DNA of 52,252 nucleotides, from positions 1 to 52,252 of the IMG/VR virus record IMGVR_UViG_3300045918_000152, one strand, 5' to 3'. The notes under the pieces are model-generated. The model did no database searches, was not told the origin of the DNA, and worked only from the letters and a program-made list of their open reading frames with translations. Source of the stretch: a virus. Below are positions 26,533 to 35,001 of this stretch, in pieces (the first letter of the stretch is position 1; each line of letters starts with the position of its first letter). Both the position numbers and the translations under genes were made by a program.

Positions 26533-27843
26533 CTATGCTAAAATGATAAATGATCGGAGGTCTACCTCACGAATACCATAGTTATTTGTGTCTGCCTTAT
26601 CCTTGACAGAATTCATCAGAGAATTCAAATGAATAGCCTGACCAGATACCAATCCGCCAATACCAGAGTAACCAAACTGTGTAATCAACACCGTATCATT
26701 GTTAACCCTACAGAACGTCGGAGCACCCGAATTTCCACCATCAGTGTTCATCCAACCGCCACCTGCAGTAAACACAGTATCACCTACAGTAAGTGTATCA
26801 ATAAATTTGTAGGTGTAGGTAGCTAACTGACACAGGCCCTGCACAAGCGGTCCTGAAGCGGACATAGCAACTTCCCCAAAGCATACGCCTTGGATTTGTA
26901 TGTTAGGCCCTGCAACAGGAGACAAGTAGAATAATCTCAATGGAGGAGTTCTGGTATTTCCGGCTGAGAATCCAAACGAGCCAGCCAGATGTGGCATGTA
27001 CTTAGTATAATTATCAGGGAAAATTGATGCGGGGGTCACAGCAGCAGGCATGGCTGCGTCAAGGTAGCTAATCATAGTATCCATTAATACACTGGATACA
27101 ACAGTCTTAGTTACGGTAGCTGTATACACAAGACCATCTGCGCCTACAAATGCATATTTGCTACCTACACCAGCACCTACGTGGTTTGCCGATATAAGGT
27201 GGCGAGGGCTGATTAGTGTAGCCTGATAGAGACCATCCGCCCGGCCTAATTTAGCAGCACTAAAGCAAGTAAGATTAGTATTGCCTGCGAGCACGCAAGT
27301 AGGACTGCGAGTTGCAACAAGAGCATTAACGTTGAAGTTATTTGCACTCCAGATATTGCCAAGGCCAGTTGTCTTCACAGCTCCATCGAATGCCGCTGCA
27401 GCATTTGCGGAAATGTGTGCTGCGAGAGTTCCAGGTTTAAATGTTAATGGTTCAACAAACCATCTCCCATCACAGGAAAATACTGCTGGCCATGAGAATA
27501 CTTCACCTGTAGACATCGTTGCGGTTATGTTAGCGGTACCCATAAATACCCCTCGTGGGAGGATATCCGTTCCTGATACATAAAGGTTTGCCTCAGGGAG
27601 TCCTGTTGAGGTATTTCTTACAGATATAGTGTAATCACTACGACCTGTCGATGTAAGACGCCACGCAATAGCCACCGGGGGAGTGCATACTGTATTATAG
27701 CCAGTAGCAATTTCTGAATTGTTATAGCTAGTGTTAGTAATACCAGATGTAAGGGGTAGTCTCGTAAGAGTAAACGAAGGATATTGGCTTGACTGCGGCC
27801 CCTTTATGTAGGTACCATTTGCAGAATATGATCCTACAATCAT
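26533..27843 (-). CDS. Virion protein with trypsin-like serine peptidase domain
   Basis: 436 residues. The N-terminal 140 residues are beta-rich and resemble a virion attachment module. The region from about 160 to 415 has the order of a trypsin-fold peptidase: HLISANHV with H221, MDTMISYLD with D255, and DGGNSGAPTF with S372 (cf. GDSGGP). Its context among appendage genes suggests a virion-borne protease, for example to process host-surface protein or a neighbouring structural protein. Activity is inferred from the triad; no cleavage target is visible. It does not look like a prohead protease. Confidence 0.68.
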   Translation of the reverse strand: MIVGSYSANGTYIKGPQSSQYPSFTLTRLPLTSGITNTSYNNSEIATGYNTVCTPPVAIAWRLTSTGRSDYTISVRNTSTGLPEANLYVSGTDILPRGVFMGTANITATMSTGEVFSWPAVFSCDGRWFVEPLTFKPGTLAAHISANAAAAFDGAVKTTGLGNIWSANNFNVNALVATRSPTCVLAGNTNLTCFSAAKLGRADGLYQATLISPRHLISANHVGAGVGSKYAFVGADGLVYTATVTKTVVSSVLMDTMISYLDAAMPAAVTPASIFPDNYTKYMPHLAGSFGFSAGNTRTPPLRLFYLSPVAGPNIQIQGVCFGEVAMSASGPLVQGLCQLATYTYKFIDTLTVGDTVFTAGGGWMNTDGGNSGAPTFCRVNNDTVLITQFGYSGIGGLVSGQAIHLNSLMNSVKDKADTNNYGIREVDLRSFIILA

Positions 27844-27844
27844 G

Positions 27845-28939
27845 TTAGAACCCCTTGAGAGTTACATACGCAGTCCAGGTAGTAGTCTTGGCGGCAGTTC
27901 CTGTAACTGTAATGTCAGTAAAGCCAGAGGCAGGACTACTAATTGTAATCGTTGCGGCAGTCATGCCAGCAGCCGTTACGTCAGTACCAACTGTACTTGT
28001 TGAAGCAGACGAGAGTGCGCCAGTAGGAAGCAAAACAAATTGTCTACGATAGAGTTGAATTTCTCCAAGAGGACCCTTACCAACAAGGTCGAGCTCAGCA
28101 ATGGCGCCATTGGTAAACATACTAACGGCCATCTTATTTGCATTACCTGTAGCGGCAACCCCTGTCGAAGTAAGCGAAACTGCTGTTGCGCTGGTTGTTG
28201 TAGCATTAAGCAGAACCACTGAAAAAGTCTTATCACCAATGCCAACAGTAAAATTTCTAGCCTGGACAGGGCTACTACCTGTGTTAATTATAACAGAGCC
28301 ATCAACCAGTTGAGCACTATTTCCAATAGCAATACCTGTGTTGACATAGTAAGTGCAGTAAATCCCATCACCAATAATAATGCTTCCATTGGCAGCAAGT
28401 CCTGTAGCAGGACCATAGAAACCTTGCGCTCCACATAGGATAAGGTTGCTAGCTGCTGTGCCACCGCTGCTAAGGTCAATTCTTGTAGTAGGATCACCGA
28501 CACCAAACACTATATTGCCACCTGCATCAATTTGGCCACCTGGAAGATAGGTACCAGTACCTGCAGTTCCTGACAATTGGATAAGTCTAAGATAATCGGT
28601 AGAAACGGCAATTTCGCCTGCATATCCTGCAGTACCTGCGAGTGTGGTGGCAGTTGCAGCGCGAGGTACAATAGCACCGAGCACTACTGTATTACTCTGC
28701 GCATCTACAGTAGTTGTGATTATACGCTCAAGAGCAGTACCATTACTCCGATATCTAGAGTAGGGTGACACATTAAGTGCATATGTTGCGTTCGTATCAG
28801 CAAGCTGAGGGGCTGTAGGAGATGCAATCTGAGCGGCACTAAGAGGAGTAATCCCTGTAGCTACCTGCGCAAAATTAGCATTAACTTTCCGAAGTTCTTC
28901 TTTCTTACTGTCTTTACTGAGAATTGTTTCCATAGCCAT
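27845..28939 (-). CDS. Tail/virion fiber-like protein with NANF anchor motif
   Basis: 364 residues. The N-terminus (DSKKEELRKVNANFAQV) matches the 31063-32514 and 20530-20772 proteins. The remainder is rich in Ala, Thr and Gly with repetitive beta-type segments typical of fiber shafts, ending in a WTAYVTLKGF C-terminus. It lies between the M15 peptidase and the trypsin-like virion protein. An appendage subunit is probable; no enzymatic motif was seen. Confidence 0.55.
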   Translation of the reverse strand: MAMETILSKDSKKEELRKVNANFAQVATGITPLSAAQIASPTAPQLADTNATYALNVSPYSRYRSNGTALERIITTTVDAQSNTVVLGAIVPRAATATTLAGTAGYAGEIAVSTDYLRLIQLSGTAGTGTYLPGGQIDAGGNIVFGVGDPTTRIDLSSGGTAASNLILCGAQGFYGPATGLAANGSIIIGDGIYCTYYVNTGIAIGNSAQLVDGSVIINTGSSPVQARNFTVGIGDKTFSVVLLNATTTSATAVSLTSTGVAATGNANKMAVSMFTNGAIAELDLVGKGPLGEIQLYRRQFVLLPTGALSSASTSTVGTDVTAAGMTAATITISSPASGFTDITVTGTAAKTTTWTAYVTLKGF

Positions 28940-28977
28940 AGTAGGCCTCCTGTTTAAAAGTTAGGCCATCCACTGGC

Positions 28978-29319
28978 TTATTTCATTCCATTGTGCTCAA
29001 GACTGTAATGATTGCCGTCATGGAATCTTCCACCCCAGCAGCCACCCTGCGATTCCCACCATTCCCCAAGAGGACGATGCGATTCTGTATCGGCAAGATA
29101 TTTCCCATCCTTGAACAGGTTTAAATCAAAAGCGAGCTTGTTCTTATGATTGCTATTGCTCTCACCATAGCCCATCCGTACACCCAACTCGCCGAATACA
29201 CGAGGGTCCCTATAGGCATCGCCCTCAGTACATTCGAAGCCCATCTCATGAGCCTTGTCGATGAGTCTGGGGAGCATCCTCATGAATCTACGCTGCTTAT
29301 CACCTAATGTTTCAGTCAT
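28978..29319 (-). CDS. M15 family peptidase endolysin (L-Ala-D-Glu/D-Ala-D-Ala type)
   Basis: 113 residues from the ATG at 29319, chosen because it gives an ATGA overlap with the upstream stop and a GGAG at a proper distance. The M15 zinc/catalytic pattern is visible: H58 and D65 in SNHKNKLAFD and H104 in DGNHYSLEH. Short single-domain M15 enzymes such as T5 endolysin cut the peptide of peptidoglycan. There is no signal peptide, so access to the wall would need the holin encoded about 2.5 kb downstream. Confidence 0.83.
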   Translation of the reverse strand: MTETLGDKQRRFMRMLPRLIDKAHEMGFECTEGDAYRDPRVFGELGVRMGYGESNSNHKNKLAFDLNLFKDGKYLADTESHRPLGEWWESQGGCWGGRFHDGNHYSLEHNGMK

Positions 29320-30248
29320 TTCAACATCTCCGGACACACAGTAGTTTTGAATACTTGTCCATATCTACTGGAATATGTAATTGAAGTCATTTCTCGGTCA
29401 GACACATAACCACTTCTTGTAGAGTGTGAATCACTCGCAGCAATAGTTGGGTGCTGAACCATTGTAACACCCGGAAATTCTTTCTCATGCTTATGGTGGA
29501 GGTGTCCTGTATGCACATATCTCTTGGTGGTCCTACCCCACAGCCTTGAAAACTTAGCAGCGAATGTCAGTGGTAGCTCAAGGAATTTCTGGAGGTGTCC
29601 GTGATGCCATCCAAGGAAAGTCTTTCCGTGCTGATACACATAGTATGCCGATTCATTCTCAATGACAGTAACTCTAGGCTCATTCTTATAGAGAACCCTG
29701 ATTAGCGTCCTTAGCCAAACAGAGCCTGCGGGATCATGATTACCCTCGGCAATTAGCACAAGAACTCTTTCATGTTTAGCAAGGGCTAGCTCAATGGACG
29801 CCGTGATGATCTCAACAGCAGCCTCAACAATTTGAGGATATCGCCCATCGCTATCAAGAGGGTGCTTAGATCGTGTCGTAACAGAATCAAGACCATCCTG
29901 ATGCATGAAATCCCCAAGATTAGCAAGAACACAAGTAGATGCTGTAGGGGATTTATCAATAAGATAAGCCACTGCATTTACGAGCATCTCGCGTGCAATC
30001 TTAAGGTCCCACTTATTTCCTGTCTCCTCGAGCCATGCACGCATACCGATGTGTGTATCAGTAAGTGTGATTAGATTAAGGAGTTCCTTGTCAGAAGGAC
30101 CCGAGAAAGTCTTATGTGCTATAGGGAGAACTCTCTCAGAGACGTCCCTATAGATAGCTTCCTTGTCGACTACCCTCGATCGTTTAGTTTTAATCCACTC
30201 TCGATTAATTACACCCTTTACAACAAGGGTAGTTCGGCCTTCTTCCAT
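29316..30248 (-). CDS. Metallophosphoesterase
   Basis: 310 residues. Calcineurin-like phosphoesterase motifs are in order: DTH at 64-66, GD at 112-113, GNHD at 169-172, HGH at 216-218 and GHLHH at 248-252. The enzyme should cleave a phosphodiester or phosphomonoester using two metal ions. Phage members of this family sometimes act on nucleic acids or on nucleotide second messengers; the sequence cannot tell which. The start overlaps the PhoH gene stop. Confidence 0.82.
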   Translation of the reverse strand: MEEGRTTLVVKGVINREWIKTKRSRVVDKEAIYRDVSERVLPIAHKTFSGPSDKELLNLITLTDTHIGMRAWLEETGNKWDLKIAREMLVNAVAYLIDKSPTASTCVLANLGDFMHQDGLDSVTTRSKHPLDSDGRYPQIVEAAVEIITASIELALAKHERVLVLIAEGNHDPAGSVWLRTLIRVLYKNEPRVTVIENESAYYVYQHGKTFLGWHHGHLQKFLELPLTFAAKFSRLWGRTTKRYVHTGHLHHKHEKEFPGVTMVQHPTIAASDSHSTRSGYVSDREMTSITYSSRYGQVFKTTVCPEMLK

Positions 30249-31039
30249 CAGGTCACCTCTAGTTTAGGTTGGGCAGTGCGCCTAGACACATCAACTTCAG
30301 TGAACATTCTCACAAGCTGACCGACAATGTCACTGCGAACAATGTCTTCAATACCAAAAGCAACAACAGGAACTTCGATCTGATGCTTTCTGCAGAGATC
30401 GGTGAATCGGATTAGTGCAAGACCATTATCAATATCGCTCTGATTGGGATCGCCCATAAGGATCATCTTGGATCCCTCCCCCATGCGAGTAGTAATGGCC
30501 TTGATCTCTTCCATATTGAGGTTCTGAGATTCGTCCACAAGAACAAGGCTGTTCTCATAGGACATTCCCCGAATAGTTTCGAGGGGCTGAATCTCAATCT
30601 GACCTTTGTTGACAAGATACTCAAACTTCTGTGTAGTGAACGCCTTCTTGAGCACACTAGTCATAGGTGCTAGCCATGGGGCCATCTTCTCTTGGATAGA
30701 CCCTGGGAATGCGCCTAAGGATTTACCCGTAGGAACGTTAGCACGACACAAAACAATCTTCTCATACTTACCCGTATTGAACAGTTGAGCTGCTTTCATA
30801 CAGCCAATATAAGTCTTACCTGTACCAGCAGGACCAATAGCAACTACAATGCTAAACAGTTCGATGGCATCAAGAAGCATGCTCTGATGCTCTGACTTTG
30901 GCTGTATATGGAACTTCTTAGGGGCATCAGAATACTCCTTTTCTGCAATAGCATTAAGTAGTTCCTTCTGGTCATTCTTGAAATTCTGAGCACGTTCACG
31001 ACGAGTCACTGCAGGGCGATGAGAAGCGTTTCGGGTCAT
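30248..31039 (-). CDS. phoH: PhoH-like ATPase
   Basis: 263 residues. The PhoH P-loop domain covers most of the protein, with Walker A GPAGTGKT at 69-76 and Walker B VLVDE at about 166-170. Phage PhoH-like proteins are common and some are linked to RNA or phosphate stress functions, but their role in infection is not settled. It is translationally coupled to the downstream phosphoesterase. Assignment to the family is secure; role is not. Confidence 0.88.
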   Translation of the reverse strand: MTRNASHRPAVTRRERAQNFKNDQKELLNAIAEKEYSDAPKKFHIQPKSEHQSMLLDAIELFSIVVAIGPAGTGKTYIGCMKAAQLFNTGKYEKIVLCRANVPTGKSLGAFPGSIQEKMAPWLAPMTSVLKKAFTTQKFEYLVNKGQIEIQPLETIRGMSYENSLVLVDESQNLNMEEIKAITTRMGEGSKMILMGDPNQSDIDNGLALIRFTDLCRKHQIEVPVVAFGIEDIVRSDIVGQLVRMFTEVDVSRRTAQPKLEVT

Positions 31040-31062
31040 TGTGGTCCTTAGGTTGGTATTCG

Positions 31063-32514
31063 TTAACGCTTACGAACTTCTGCGCATCCAATATCAATTA
31101 CAGCACCACTCTGGGCTATAACGATAATTCGAGCATTGAAGAAACCAGTCGTAGCAGGAACTACGAAAGGTAAAGTGCAAAGTGTTACAGGTACATTTTG
31201 TGCAGCAGACGAGGGCAATGTATAGGTAGCATCTGCGTAGTGTCCCTTGGCAGTGGAAATCAATACGCTAGCAATGGTATAGAAAGCGAGTTCTAACCGT
31301 ATAGTACCAACTAAATTGTTAAAGTTTTGAGCTGCAATCTCAACAACAAATTCTACTGTATCACCGACATCAATAGATTCAACGCAGAGCAGAGTCTGGG
31401 TGCCATCTATGACGACAGCGCCCACAGTAGTAGACCACCCATTGGTGGGGTCGGCTCCATTCGCAGAAGTTCCAGTAGTAGTGACAATATAATGACGTCC
31501 ATTAGCTATTGTAGGACGAATACGGATATTCACTGCACGAGCAACGTTAGCAGCCCAATCTTGAACATATCCACGGCCCACCTCAAGACCAACAAAGTCT
31601 GTTGCGGCAGTACCAGCAGAAAATGTAAGACGTGTATACTCACCAGTCTTGAAATCAGTCCTTGCGACCTTGCTAATTGCAGCAGCGGCTGCACCATTGG
31701 GCGTAGCTGTCCACGATGTAGGAGGAGTACCCGTCACAAGACCAGAGACAGTTCCGGTAGAACCTACACCAGTAGGATTAACAACGATTTGGCTATAGTT
31801 GTTGGGCTGGCTCGTATAGCGGGGATACTTCGGGATAATTGGATCAAGGACTGCGAATGCAACTCTTGCCACATCCCATCCACCCTGATAATTAGGGTGC
31901 ACACTGTCGTAAGTCTTTGCAGCAAGAAATTGTCCTGTAGCAGGATCTACTACAGCAGAATGACCATCGAAATAGAAGACACCTCGCTGAGTCCCATTCT
32001 GCTCAAGTAAGAATCTATTGTATGTGGCTAAATGCTTTAGTGCTGTAGCTGTAACAATAAGATTACTAGGCAGACTTGTAGAGCCAATAAGAGCAACACC
32101 ACCTGCAGCAAGAGCATCACGAACTGCTTGCCAGCTAGCAATTGTTGCAGCAGCCGTCTTATTACTAAGCGAGGGAGCAATGTCATTGTGACCACACTCC
32201 ATAAATGCAAAGGCAGGACGCGGGTTTAATGCAAGCACCTGAGGAACTTGCTCAAGAAGAACTTGGTCTAGTGTCTTACCACCTACTGCAAACCTACCCA
32301 CCACATTAAGCCTACCACCAAGCAGGGCGTTTAAGTTGGTAAAATAGCCTTGCTGCTGAGTTTGTGTGGCACTGTATCCGTTGGAAATTCTACTATCACC
32401 AATAAGAGCTACCCTATTTGCGGGTGTAGTAAATAGGCCCATACTAAAATTAGCATTGACCTTTCTGATCTCTTCTTGCTTATTATCTCTGTTGTAAATT
32501 GTCTCAAAAGCCAT
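31063..32514 (-). CDS. Virion-associated SGNH hydrolase with NANF anchor motif
   Basis: 483 residues. The N-terminus has DNKQEEIRKVNANFS, the shared anchor motif. Residues about 35-215 form an SGNH esterase: IGDSR with S41 (block I), GGK at 78-80 (block II), CGHND with N110 (block III) and DSVH with D203 and H206 (block V). The rest is beta-rich, compatible with a trimeric or carbohydrate-binding part. An esterase on a virion appendage could de-acetylate a surface glycan such as capsule or O-antigen during adsorption. This is inference from the fold and attachment motif. Confidence 0.75.
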   Translation of the reverse strand: MAFETIYNRDNKQEEIRKVNANFSMGLFTTPANRVALIGDSRISNGYSATQTQQQGYFTNLNALLGGRLNVVGRFAVGGKTLDQVLLEQVPQVLALNPRPAFAFMECGHNDIAPSLSNKTAAATIASWQAVRDALAAGGVALIGSTSLPSNLIVTATALKHLATYNRFLLEQNGTQRGVFYFDGHSAVVDPATGQFLAAKTYDSVHPNYQGGWDVARVAFAVLDPIIPKYPRYTSQPNNYSQIVVNPTGVGSTGTVSGLVTGTPPTSWTATPNGAAAAAISKVARTDFKTGEYTRLTFSAGTAATDFVGLEVGRGYVQDWAANVARAVNIRIRPTIANGRHYIVTTTGTSANGADPTNGWSTTVGAVVIDGTQTLLCVESIDVGDTVEFVVEIAAQNFNNLVGTIRLELAFYTIASVLISTAKGHYADATYTLPSSAAQNVPVTLCTLPFVVPATTGFFNARIIVIAQSGAVIDIGCAEVRKR

Positions 32515-32529
32515 AGCGTACCCCTTAAA

Positions 32530-32910
32530 TTAGTTATAACTGCCAATGCTAGGCTTATTTGTTTGTTTGAGACTGATCAGTAGCTTCTCAAGCATATTCA
32601 CAATCTCATGCTCGTTAGCTTCACTCTGATCCATCTTGAATTTACGGAGAACTACATGCAGAAGCTCGTGAAGGGCTGTGCGCTCCAACACATCAGGAGT
32701 AATTACCATAGCACCAAAATTAACACCAACTCTGTATGTAGCAAGCATAGCACCATCATCAAATATGACATCTGCCATACCACTCTTAAGTCTTGCCGCG
32801 CTACGCTCAATACGCCAATTATCTAGGTTAAGTAGATCTTGCCACTCCTCAACATACTGGTCAAATACCTTACAATCTTCCTCAGTAACTTTAGCAGTAG
32901 CAACCTTCAT
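32530..32910 (-). CDS. Zinc metallopeptidase-like protein (HExxH)
   Basis: 126 residues. A helix carries H81-E-L-L-H85, followed 14 residues later by NEHE (E100/E102), compatible with a zinc-binding minigluzincin arrangement. The preceding NFGAMVITPDVLERTAL is typical of phage proteins of this type, near terminase genes. It may be a small protease or a SprT-like domain; no substrate is suggested by the sequence. Confidence 0.6.
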   Translation of the reverse strand: MKVATAKVTEEDCKVFDQYVEEWQDLLNLDNWRIERSAARLKSGMADVIFDDGAMLATYRVGVNFGAMVITPDVLERTALHELLHVVLRKFKMDQSEANEHEIVNMLEKLLISLKQTNKPSIGSYN

Positions 32911-32918
32911 AAGATCTC

Positions 32919-34238
32919 CTAGAATCCAAAACCCTTGTGAACACTCTTTTGACTGCTCCTGACAGGGAATCTATAGTCGGTTATGTATCGAACACCATCG
33001 CTGAAATGTTCGACACCTGTACGTTTATCAATGACAGCCACATTGGGATTAGTCTCAAGCCATACTGTACGCTCAACACTGGAAATAGTCCTAGGGGCGC
33101 GCTTGGGACAGAAGAACATTTCTACTGCGCCATGAGCATTCTTAAGCTTACGATTCACAGCATTAACGCTGTCCACAATAGGAGGATGGGCATCATGTGC
33201 TAAAGTGATAATCTTGTGTGCTTGGAGTATGCTGAAGTCAGTAATACCCACGAGCGACGAGGTTTTCCTTGCACGTCCAGCAGGATCAGGGTACGCGAAT
33301 ATTCGTCTTCCAGGGAAATCTGCGACGAGTCGTTTTGCGAGGGAGTCAGTGTCAGGGTGTCCTGAAAACTCTCCAATGGCATGCATTTGACTTCCTCTAA
33401 TGGCCCAGACGGTACACGCCATAACGCCAACGTTAAAGTCGATTGAGCAATGCACATCCTCACCTTCCTGGAGAGGTAGTAGATTGGGATCAAGATGTAA
33501 TTCGCGATCGAAGCAATAGAATACATTAGCACCGGACTCCTGAAATGAGGCTTCATATTCTCTCGCGAAACGCAGAGGATCAATGTTGCCCTTGATTTTG
33601 TTAATCTCATCTTCACTAAGATAAGGGGAATCCCTATAAGTGTAATGAAAGCTTTTCCAGCGATCAGGCTCGACGTCCTGTCGCAGATACATCTCATGGA
33701 AGTAATCCTTACCACGTGGTGTACTAATGGCGAGGAATCTATGATTACCAGGCCATCGAGTTATCATCGTGGGCTGTATAATACTTTCGAAAGAATCTTG
33801 AAGACCAGGTCGACCTTCCCATGTAGTGACCTCATCGCCTACAACCAGGAATTGGCCGCTACCGCGCATTCTTTCGGAAGCTTCATAAGACCAGAGATTA
33901 AGGGATACATTACCTGGAAACAGGAAGAATCCATCGCGCTCTGAGTGCTTAATTGCGTAAGCCTTGAGATTGAACATTGTTGTAAGTAGGGGCCAATAGA
34001 TATCAGTCACTTGACCGTATGTAGGGGCAACAATACTTACGTTCTTATTTGGAATCCTTGGGGAGAGCCGCATTAAGTAGTCTACGGCCTTTACCGCTAC
34101 AGCACTACCAAGGACTGACTTACCATATCCCCGCGATGCTACTACGCATGCATACCTAGCCACTTCAGGCTGGTCTTTAGGAAACAGGTAACGCATCACC
34201 TGGGACTGGCCCCTGTGAAGAGTTACCATGTTTGCCAT
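32919..34238 (-). CDS. Terminase large subunit
   Basis: 439 residues. Walker A SRGYGKS at 35-41 and Walker B with D135-E136 (LVVGDE) define the packaging ATPase. The C-terminal part has the RNase H-like nuclease pattern with SIDFNVG (near 260), a Pro/Asp-rich YPDPAGRA segment and a final acidic stretch with HFSDGVRY. The enzyme packages and cuts concatemeric DNA into the prohead. The start overlaps the SET gene stop (TAATG). Confidence 0.9.
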   Translation of the reverse strand: MANMVTLHRGQSQVMRYLFPKDQPEVARYACVVASRGYGKSVLGSAVAVKAVDYLMRLSPRIPNKNVSIVAPTYGQVTDIYWPLLTTMFNLKAYAIKHSERDGFFLFPGNVSLNLWSYEASERMRGSGQFLVVGDEVTTWEGRPGLQDSFESIIQPTMITRWPGNHRFLAISTPRGKDYFHEMYLRQDVEPDRWKSFHYTYRDSPYLSEDEINKIKGNIDPLRFAREYEASFQESGANVFYCFDRELHLDPNLLPLQEGEDVHCSIDFNVGVMACTVWAIRGSQMHAIGEFSGHPDTDSLAKRLVADFPGRRIFAYPDPAGRARKTSSLVGITDFSILQAHKIITLAHDAHPPIVDSVNAVNRKLKNAHGAVEMFFCPKRAPRTISSVERTVWLETNPNVAVIDKRTGVEHFSDGVRYITDYRFPVRSSQKSVHKGFGF

Positions 34239-34732
34239 TACTTACTCCGCTGCGTTAGGTTACTAATGAAAAGCTTACGGGACTTATCCCTAATTAGTTG
34301 ATTACCTGACATTGTGCCATAGCAGGTAGAGGATCCACAATAACATTTGTGTGTAGTGAACTCAGTACCTGAGGTTACCTGCAGGGAGTAGTCGTATGTG
34401 ATCTCATCACCCTTGCTAATATTCCTAAGGGCGCAGATAAGAATGCCTGTGGTACTCGTGGCATCCCTCACAAGAATGCACGTGGCGTTAGGGCTACAGC
34501 TATGGTTGATCCTATAGCTACCATTATTAGAAGGTGAAGCGCCATCTACCATGAAGCCATTCTGGAGATCAAACATAGAGACACCCGCCGAGGGGTCTAG
34601 CTGTGTTCTTGTCCAGGCATCTTCGTATGATAGCTCATCGCCATTGTATTGACAGATTGGTGTGCCTGCGGGAATATTTCTTGTGGCAAACACCCCAAGG
34701 CCGTGTATTAAAGAGTTCTTTATTTCAAACAT
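34238..34732 (-). CDS. SET-domain lysine methyltransferase-like protein
   Basis: 164 residues. It begins with a canonical SET N-terminal motif (HGLGVFATRNIPAGTPI, about 10-27). NHSCSPNA at 76-83 and GDEITYDY at 108-115 are the SAM-binding and catalytic motifs. A post-SET zinc-type CYCGSSTCYG segment is at 130-139. All hallmark residues are conserved. Known SET proteins methylate lysine on histones and other proteins; in a phage the target could be a host or virion protein. The gene is translationally coupled to terminase, so it is expressed with late genes. Confidence 0.85.
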   Translation of the reverse strand: MFEIKNSLIHGLGVFATRNIPAGTPICQYNGDELSYEDAWTRTQLDPSAGVSMFDLQNGFMVDGASPSNNGSYRINHSCSPNATCILVRDATSTTGILICALRNISKGDEITYDYSLQVTSGTEFTTHKCYCGSSTCYGTMSGNQLIRDKSRKLFISNLTQRSK

Positions 34733-34743
34733 TTATGCCTTCT

Positions 34744-34790
34744 GATTTGATAAAATAAAGGTGCATGACCCACCACATCCAATAAGGGCA
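34744..34790 (-). terminator. Terminator-like repeat after the tRNA genes
   Basis: The minus strand has a GGTG-ggtcatg-CACC hairpin followed by TTTATTTTATCAAA. It shares TTTGATAAAATAAAGGTG (plus strand 34746-34763) with the copy at 35013-35030, so a terminator unit appears on each side of the tRNA pair. Confidence 0.5.
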
Positions 34791-34818
34791 TGATGGGCGT
34801 CGCGAATGCGACAAGACA

Positions 34819-34894
34819 TGGTGCTACTTCACGGTTTCGAACTGTGGACCTTCCGCTTACAAGGCGGGTGCTCTACCTACTGAGCTAAAGTAGC
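34819..34894 (-). tRNA. tRNA-Thr (anticodon TGT)
   Basis: 76 nt including an encoded CCA. The acceptor GCTACTT pairs with AAGTAGC. The D stem GCTC/GAGC, the anticodon loop CTTGTAA with normal U33, and the T loop TTCGAAA are present. The T stem has one A-C mismatch and the anticodon stem one mismatch at 27-43. The anticodon TGT reads ACA. Confidence 0.85.
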
Positions 34895-34898
34895 AAAT

Positions 34899-34973
34899 TG
34901 GAGCCCTGTACGAGATTCGAACTCGTATCCGCGGAGTGAAGTTCCGCTGATCTGACCATTGATCTAACAGGAC
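34899..34973 (-). tRNA. tRNA-Glu-like (anticodon TTC, C at position 33)
   Basis: 75 nt with encoded CCA. The acceptor GTCCTGT pairs with ACAGGGC (one G-T pair). The D stem GATC/GATC, a T stem ACGAG/CTCGT and a normal T loop are present. The anticodon stem GCGGA/TCCGC encloses ACTTCAC, giving anticodon TTC for Glu with C at the almost universal U33 position. The two tRNAs are separated by only 4 nt. Confidence 0.75.
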
Positions 34974-35001
34974 AATACTTTATTAGATTACACCACAAAA
35001 T

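Noticed and set aside
34931-34947. Alternative reading of the second tRNA as a UCA (UGA-reading) tRNA
   Set aside because: It needs a 9-nt loop by opening an A-T pair; the standard 7-nt loop gives TTC and fits the Glu-type body better.
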